A DNA stretch of 8,382 nt from Chloroflexota bacterium. Lineage in GTDB: Bacteria > Chloroflexota > UBA5177 > JANWHV01. The translations under genes and the position numbers were made by a program. The notes beneath the pieces are model-generated. The model worked only from the letters and a program-made list of their open reading frames with translations, ran no database searches and was not told where the DNA came from. Positions 5,730 through 8,382 of this stretch are shown here, piece after piece (position 1 is the first letter of the stretch; each line of letters starts with the position of its first letter). The DNA lies in NCBI GenBank assembly GCA_025924845.1, contig JAICHN010000229.1, forward strand, positions 1 to 8,382, given 5' to 3'.

Positions 5730-7702
5730 GCGCTATCGGTCAGGCTCGCGCAATGGGGACCAAGCAGCATTTCCAGGGCATCGACCAGCGCGGCCGACCA
5801 CGTGACGCCATCCTCTTTTAAACGCTCCACGACTTTCCGCGAATCGGCACGGGACAGCACAAGGCGCACCGGATCATCACCCCGGTGCTCGAGAAGGATA
5901 GCCCGCAGGCGACTGAGCCGATCCAGATCACGGTCACGATCGCCCAGTAGAGGAACAATCACCTCCACCTGGACCAGCGGCGCGGTCACCAACGTCGACT
6001 CCACCCACACGGACGCCGCATCCTCCCGCGCGCTCGGCGTAGGGACCACGTCGATGGACCGCGGGGCGCCCGTCCCGGTCTCATGCCCCGCGAGAATTAC
6101 CCGAGAAGTGCCTGAGACGTCCTTCGCCGCGATCACGGTTACTGCTTCGCCTCCCGCACGCCAGGGCCTGCCCCCCAGCATGGTCAGGTTGGTCGGATCA
6201 ATCGACCCGCCGGCCTGCCTCGCGGCCACCACGGGAGATGCACAGGTGGGATCGCCGACCGACGCGAAGCGCTCCCACCAGCCGGATAGATCATCCAGAG
6301 GGATCTCCGGTTCGACTGAAGCCCCGCAAACTGGAGTATCGTCCACCATCGCCTCACGAGCTGCAGGGTCCGCGGCGGCGGCGCACCACGCGGCGACCTC
6401 ACTAGAATCGGTCCGCGTCCGCCGGCAATCGCCCACTTGATCCAGCGCACCGGCCTCCAGGAGGCACCGCAACAGGTCCGGATTCGCCGCCGCGGGAACA
6501 CGGCGGACCAGATCACCGACCGACCTGAACGGCCCGTCCATACGGCAGCTGAACGTGATTTGGTCGGCAACGGAGCCAAGTGCCTGTACGACACGCAACG
6601 GTGGTCGCAGACACGGCGCCTCGGCCGGACCCTCGGCAACCCAGCCTGTGTCGGCACTTTGCACACTTGGAGGCAACACCCGTGCCCTCGCTGCGTGCGC
6701 CGCCACGAGAGTCGCCCCGCTATCCTCCGCTACACTCAGCAACGCGGCCCAGCCGATGGCGGGTGAGTCTGCGGCAAGGGCGGCGAGATGATGGACGAGA
6801 TTGGCCCGCGTGCGCAGGGCACACACGGCGTTGGAGGACGGGGCTGTAGGAGCAAGAGCAAGCCAGCGACCCAAAGTCTCCGTGGGCGTGGCGCCAAACG
6901 CATCGGCCACCCTCGCCCAGGTAGGCACCTCCGGCAGTAGGGCCACCCACCCCAGTGGGGGCGCCGCGATTGGTTCCCATGCGGCGCCCCAGGGCTCGCC
7001 CGGCGCCACGCGCGCGCCCGTTTCGCGCTCGGCCAATGCCAACCCATGGCGGAGAGCGCCGAGCAGCCGACTCTCCCGCAGCTCAACCGCGCACTCAATC
7101 GTTGTAGTTTCAGGAGCTTGGTCACGACTGTCAGGGGCAACGCGGGCAAGGTCCGGCCGACGCACGCCTGCCCGCACTACGCGGCACTGACCGGCAGTCT
7201 GGTCGAGGCGAGGCTCGATCAGCAGCGGGTCGGCAAGGAGCATGGCAAGCAACTCCTCGTCGGCAAACTCGGGCACCAGAAAGATCGGCCACGCCAACCG
7301 CTCAGCCTCCCACTTCAGAGGCGTGGAGGGCGGCTCGCTAAATAAGTCCCGTTCCGCGCGAGCAGGTGGAATAACCGCCTCTAGATGCGCGAGCACCAGC
7401 GCCTCGGACCACGATCCGAAGGCCAGGGGAGGGCAGGCCGAGGAGGCGCGCAGCGCGCATGCCACCACAGCTGCCAGATAGCCGCACGCGGCAAGTTCAT
7501 CCGAACCGTGTGATTCACCGTCTCGGCCCGCGAGTTGGTCGAGGTGATCGATGAACGGGTACCCATAGCGAAGGCAAAGCTCATCCAGTGCTTGACGTAG
7601 ATGGCCCATGCTCCAGGAACGGTCGGACGGCACGGCTGCGCCTTCCGCAGAGGGGGCGGCATCTCCCGCCCGCGGAATCTTGACGACGGTCGGCACGGTC
7701 AT
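5678..7702 (-). CDS. DnaE-like protein without polymerase catalytic domain (degenerate Pol III alpha C-terminal homologue)
   Basis: 674 residues from the ATG at 7702-7700. The frame is open back to 7807, but that stretch uses ATA, AGG and AGA codons unlike the rest, so I place the start at MTVPTVV; no clear Shine-Dalgarno supports any start. Residues about 296-425 read like the fingers-end and helix-hairpin-helix part of DnaE: ARARVLPPSVQSAD (339-351; DnaE usually has LPPDVNxS), then VVQALGSVADQI and DGPFRSVGDLVRRVP (389-403), then LLRCLLEAGALDQVG (410-424). Residues about 595-650 (LRAILLEHRGDDPVRLVL, ending ALEMLLGP) resemble the last DnaE domain. The PHP domain, the PDIDxDF catalytic aspartates and the third palm Asp are absent, and DnaE is normally over 1,100 residues, so it cannot polymerise. 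The N-terminal 290 residues are unrecognised, Ala/Leu-rich and without membrane segments. It could be a DNA-binding or replisome accessory factor, or a decaying paralogue; the long unbroken frame favours a live gene. Its 3' end overlaps the glycosidase gene convergently. Confidence 0.7.
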   Translation of the reverse strand: MTVPTVVKIPRAGDAAPSAEGAAVPSDRSWSMGHLRQALDELCLRYGYPFIDHLDQLAGRDGESHGSDELAACGYLAAVVACALRASSACPPLAFGSWSEALVLAHLEAVIPPARAERDLFSEPPSTPLKWEAERLAWPIFLVPEFADEELLAMLLADPLLIEPRLDQTAGQCRVVRAGVRRPDLARVAPDSRDQAPETTTIECAVELRESRLLGALRHGLALAERETGARVAPGEPWGAAWEPIAAPPLGWVALLPEVPTWARVADAFGATPTETLGRWLALAPTAPSSNAVCALRTRANLVHHLAALAADSPAIGWAALLSVAEDSGATLVAAHAARARVLPPSVQSADTGWVAEGPAEAPCLRPPLRVVQALGSVADQITFSCRMDGPFRSVGDLVRRVPAAANPDLLRCLLEAGALDQVGDCRRTRTDSSEVAAWCAAAADPAAREAMVDDTPVCGASVEPEIPLDDLSGWWERFASVGDPTCASPVVAARQAGGSIDPTNLTMLGGRPWRAGGEAVTVIAAKDVSGTSRVILAGHETGTGAPRSIDVVPTPSAREDAASVWVESTLVTAPLVQVEVIVPLLGDRDRDLDRLSRLRAILLEHRGDDPVRLVLSRADSRKVVERLKEDGVTWSAALVDALEMLLGPHCASLTDSAQGAGTPGPLKPATPLL

Positions 7703-7856
7703 AACATCGGCGCCCGCACTGCGATTTCTCCACCCGCCCTTCCTTATTGCCATGGTACGCAACGCAAGGCGACCATGAAAGTGGAGAAGCGGATAACCGA
7801 CGAGCATTTGGCCGCATACCAGCCGCAGTCAGGCACGCCCCGGATCTTGCCGAGGC

Positions 7857-7885
7857 TTGCGGCCAGGTAGGCGGTCACGTATAAT
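7857..7885 (+). promoter_or_regulatory. Promoter of the tRNA-Ser pair
   Basis: TTGCGG (-35, 7857-7862) and a perfect TATAAT (-10, 7880-7885) are separated by 17 bases. The expected start lies at about 7891-7892, that is at the first base of the mature tRNA-Ser(CGA), so little or no 5' leader would be left for RNase P to remove. Confidence 0.8.
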
Positions 7886-7891
7886 CCCCAG

Positions 7892-7978
7892 GGAGGGGTC
7901 GCATAGCGGCCGAGTGCGGCTGTCTCGAAAACAGCTAGGGGTGCAAGCTCCTCGTGGGTTCGAATCCCACCCCCTCCG
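7892..7978 (+). tRNA. tRNA-Ser (anticodon CGA)
   Basis: Acceptor GGAGGGG (7892-7898) pairs with CCCCTCC (7971-7977). The D stem is GCA/TGC. The anticodon stem GCTGT/ACAGC (7919-7923 with 7931-7935) closes the loop CTCGAAA, with anticodon CGA at 7926-7928 reading UCG. A long variable arm (about 7936-7953) marks a class II serine tRNA. The T-arm is GTGGG-TTCGAAT-CCCAC (7954-7970) and the discriminator is G7978, as expected for serine. CCA is not encoded. It is 5 bases from the next tRNA and presumably shares its transcript. Confidence 0.95.
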
Positions 7979-7983
7979 CGTTC

Positions 7984-8067
7984 GGAGAGGTCGCCTAGTT
8001 GGCCTAGGGCGCGTCACTGGAAATGACGTAGGCGCAAGCCTCGTGGGTTCGAATCCCACCCTCTCCG
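7984..8067 (+). tRNA. tRNA-Ser (anticodon GGA)
   Basis: Acceptor GGAGAGG (7984-7990) pairs with CCTCTCC (8060-8066). The D-arm is GCC/GGC with a TAGTTGGCCTAG loop. The anticodon stem CGTCA/TGACG (8012-8016 with 8024-8028) closes the loop CTGGAAA, with anticodon GGA at 8019-8021 reading UCC and UCU. The class II variable arm is TAGGC-GCAA-GCCTC. The T-arm (8043-8059) is identical to that of the preceding tRNA-Ser. The discriminator is G8067; CCA is not encoded. No promoter fits in the 5-base gap, so it is co-transcribed with tRNA-Ser(CGA). Confidence 0.95.
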
Positions 8068-8112
8068 CCCTGTCTCTTCCTTCAACCCGCCCGGACCCTG
8101 GGCATGGGCGTA

Positions 8113-8149
8113 CCGGCAAGTGGCCGCCGGGGGGGTCGTGTCCCTTTTT
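8113..8149 (+). terminator. Weak candidate terminator after the tRNA-Ser pair
   Basis: A 5-bp stem CCGGC/GCCGG (8113-8117 with 8126-8130) is followed by a G-run, a short GGG/CCC pairing (8133-8135 with 8142-8144) and five T residues (8145-8149). The stems are short and only partly adjacent to the T-run, so support is weak. The T-run overlaps the stop codon of the convergent peptidase gene. The rest of 8068-8147 holds nothing else I can identify. Confidence 0.3.
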
Positions 8150-8382
8150 AGCCGGTGATCAGCGACTGGTTGACCAGCAACAGCGGGTCGAACTGTACGT
8201 TGTCGAGGCGCATCTCGAAGTGGACGTGCGGTCCGGTCGCCCACCCGGTCTGCCCCTCATAGCCAATCACCTGGCCCTGGCGCACGGCCTGCCCCACTTG
8301 TACTTGCAAGCCGTGCAGGCCCAGCTGCATGTGCCCGTACAGGGTACTGATGTGGGCGTTATGCACGATCACCACACTATTG
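8148..8382 (-). CDS. M23 (LytM/lysostaphin-type) metallopeptidase, C-terminal 77 residues
   Basis: The stop TAA is at 8150-8148 and the frame is open to the right edge, so only the C-terminal end is seen; the GTG at 8375-8373 is an internal Val, not the start. The segment fits the second half of the M23 zinc endopeptidase fold: NSVVIVHNAHISTLYGHMQ (the usual form is HGNGYxTxYxHL), then VQVGQAVRQGQVIGYEGQTG, then TGPHVHFEMRL, where HVH provides the HxH motif (one zinc ligand and one catalytic His). It ends with the usual FDPLLLV. The first zinc ligands (HxxxD) and any signal peptide or LysM repeats lie beyond the window. Family members hydrolyse peptidoglycan cross-bridges outside the cytoplasmic membrane, or act as non-catalytic activators of amidases; here the visible catalytic motif is intact. 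It converges on the tRNA-Ser pair. Confidence 0.93.
   Translation of the reverse strand, partial: NSVVIVHNAHISTLYGHMQLGLHGLQVQVGQAVRQGQVIGYEGQTGWATGPHVHFEMRLDNVQFDPLLLVNQSLITG

Noticed and set aside
5802..6440. Plus-strand open frame of 212 codons opposite the DnaE-like gene
   Set aside because: The translation is low-complexity Ser/Arg/Thr typical of a shadow frame, while the minus strand shows conserved DnaE motifs across the same bases.
7829..8244. Minus-strand open frames of 96 and 76 codons across the serine tRNAs
   Set aside because: They run antisense through two well-formed tRNA genes; the recurring RRGWDSNPRG peptide is simply the reverse complement of the tRNA T-arm and acceptor, a common false annotation.

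Overview
The window is a stretch of bacterial chromosome from a GC-rich organism. The best guess is a Chloroflexota (Thermomicrobia-like) bacterium. That guess rests on three things: the GC-rich third codon positions, a secreted glycosidase with Thr/Pro linker and 'WY.AEG..' type C-terminal repeats that are frequent in that phylum, and a T-box-controlled threonyl-tRNA synthetase. No transposase, integrase, phage gene or CRISPR array is visible. All three tRNA genes lack an encoded CCA end.

Layout, left to right. (1) 1-525, minus strand: the first 175 codons of an unrecognised His/Trp/Tyr-rich protein that runs off the left edge, with a good Shine-Dalgarno and its own promoter. (2) 526-672: a divergent promoter region; one promoter reads left into that gene, the other right into tRNA-Val(GAC) at 673-746. 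(3) 771-1003: a threonine-specific T-box riboswitch with Stem I, ACC specifier, antiterminator and a competing 11-bp terminator. It lies immediately behind the tRNA, with no separate promoter that I can see, and leads into thrS (1028-2800), a ThrRS without the usual N-terminal TGS domain. (4) 2804-2854: a perfect 20-bp inverted repeat behind thrS. (5) 2898-5729: a 943-residue secreted clan GH-A-like glycoside hydrolase with four C-terminal beta repeats. (6) 5678-7702, minus strand: a 674-residue protein whose C-terminal half resembles the tail of the DNA polymerase III alpha subunit (DnaE) but which has no polymerase active site; its 3' end overlaps the glycosidase gene tail to tail by 52 bases. 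(7) 7857-8067: a promoter and two tandem serine tRNAs (CGA, GGA). (8) 8148-8382, minus strand: the C-terminal end of an M23 (LytM) metallopeptidase that runs off the right edge.

Functionally the window mixes translation genes (three tRNAs, thrS with its uncharged-tRNA sensor) with two envelope or extracellular proteins and one orphan replication-derived protein. The features most worth a second look are the catalytically empty DnaE-like protein and the arrangement in which tRNA-Val, the Thr T-box and thrS appear to share one promoter.
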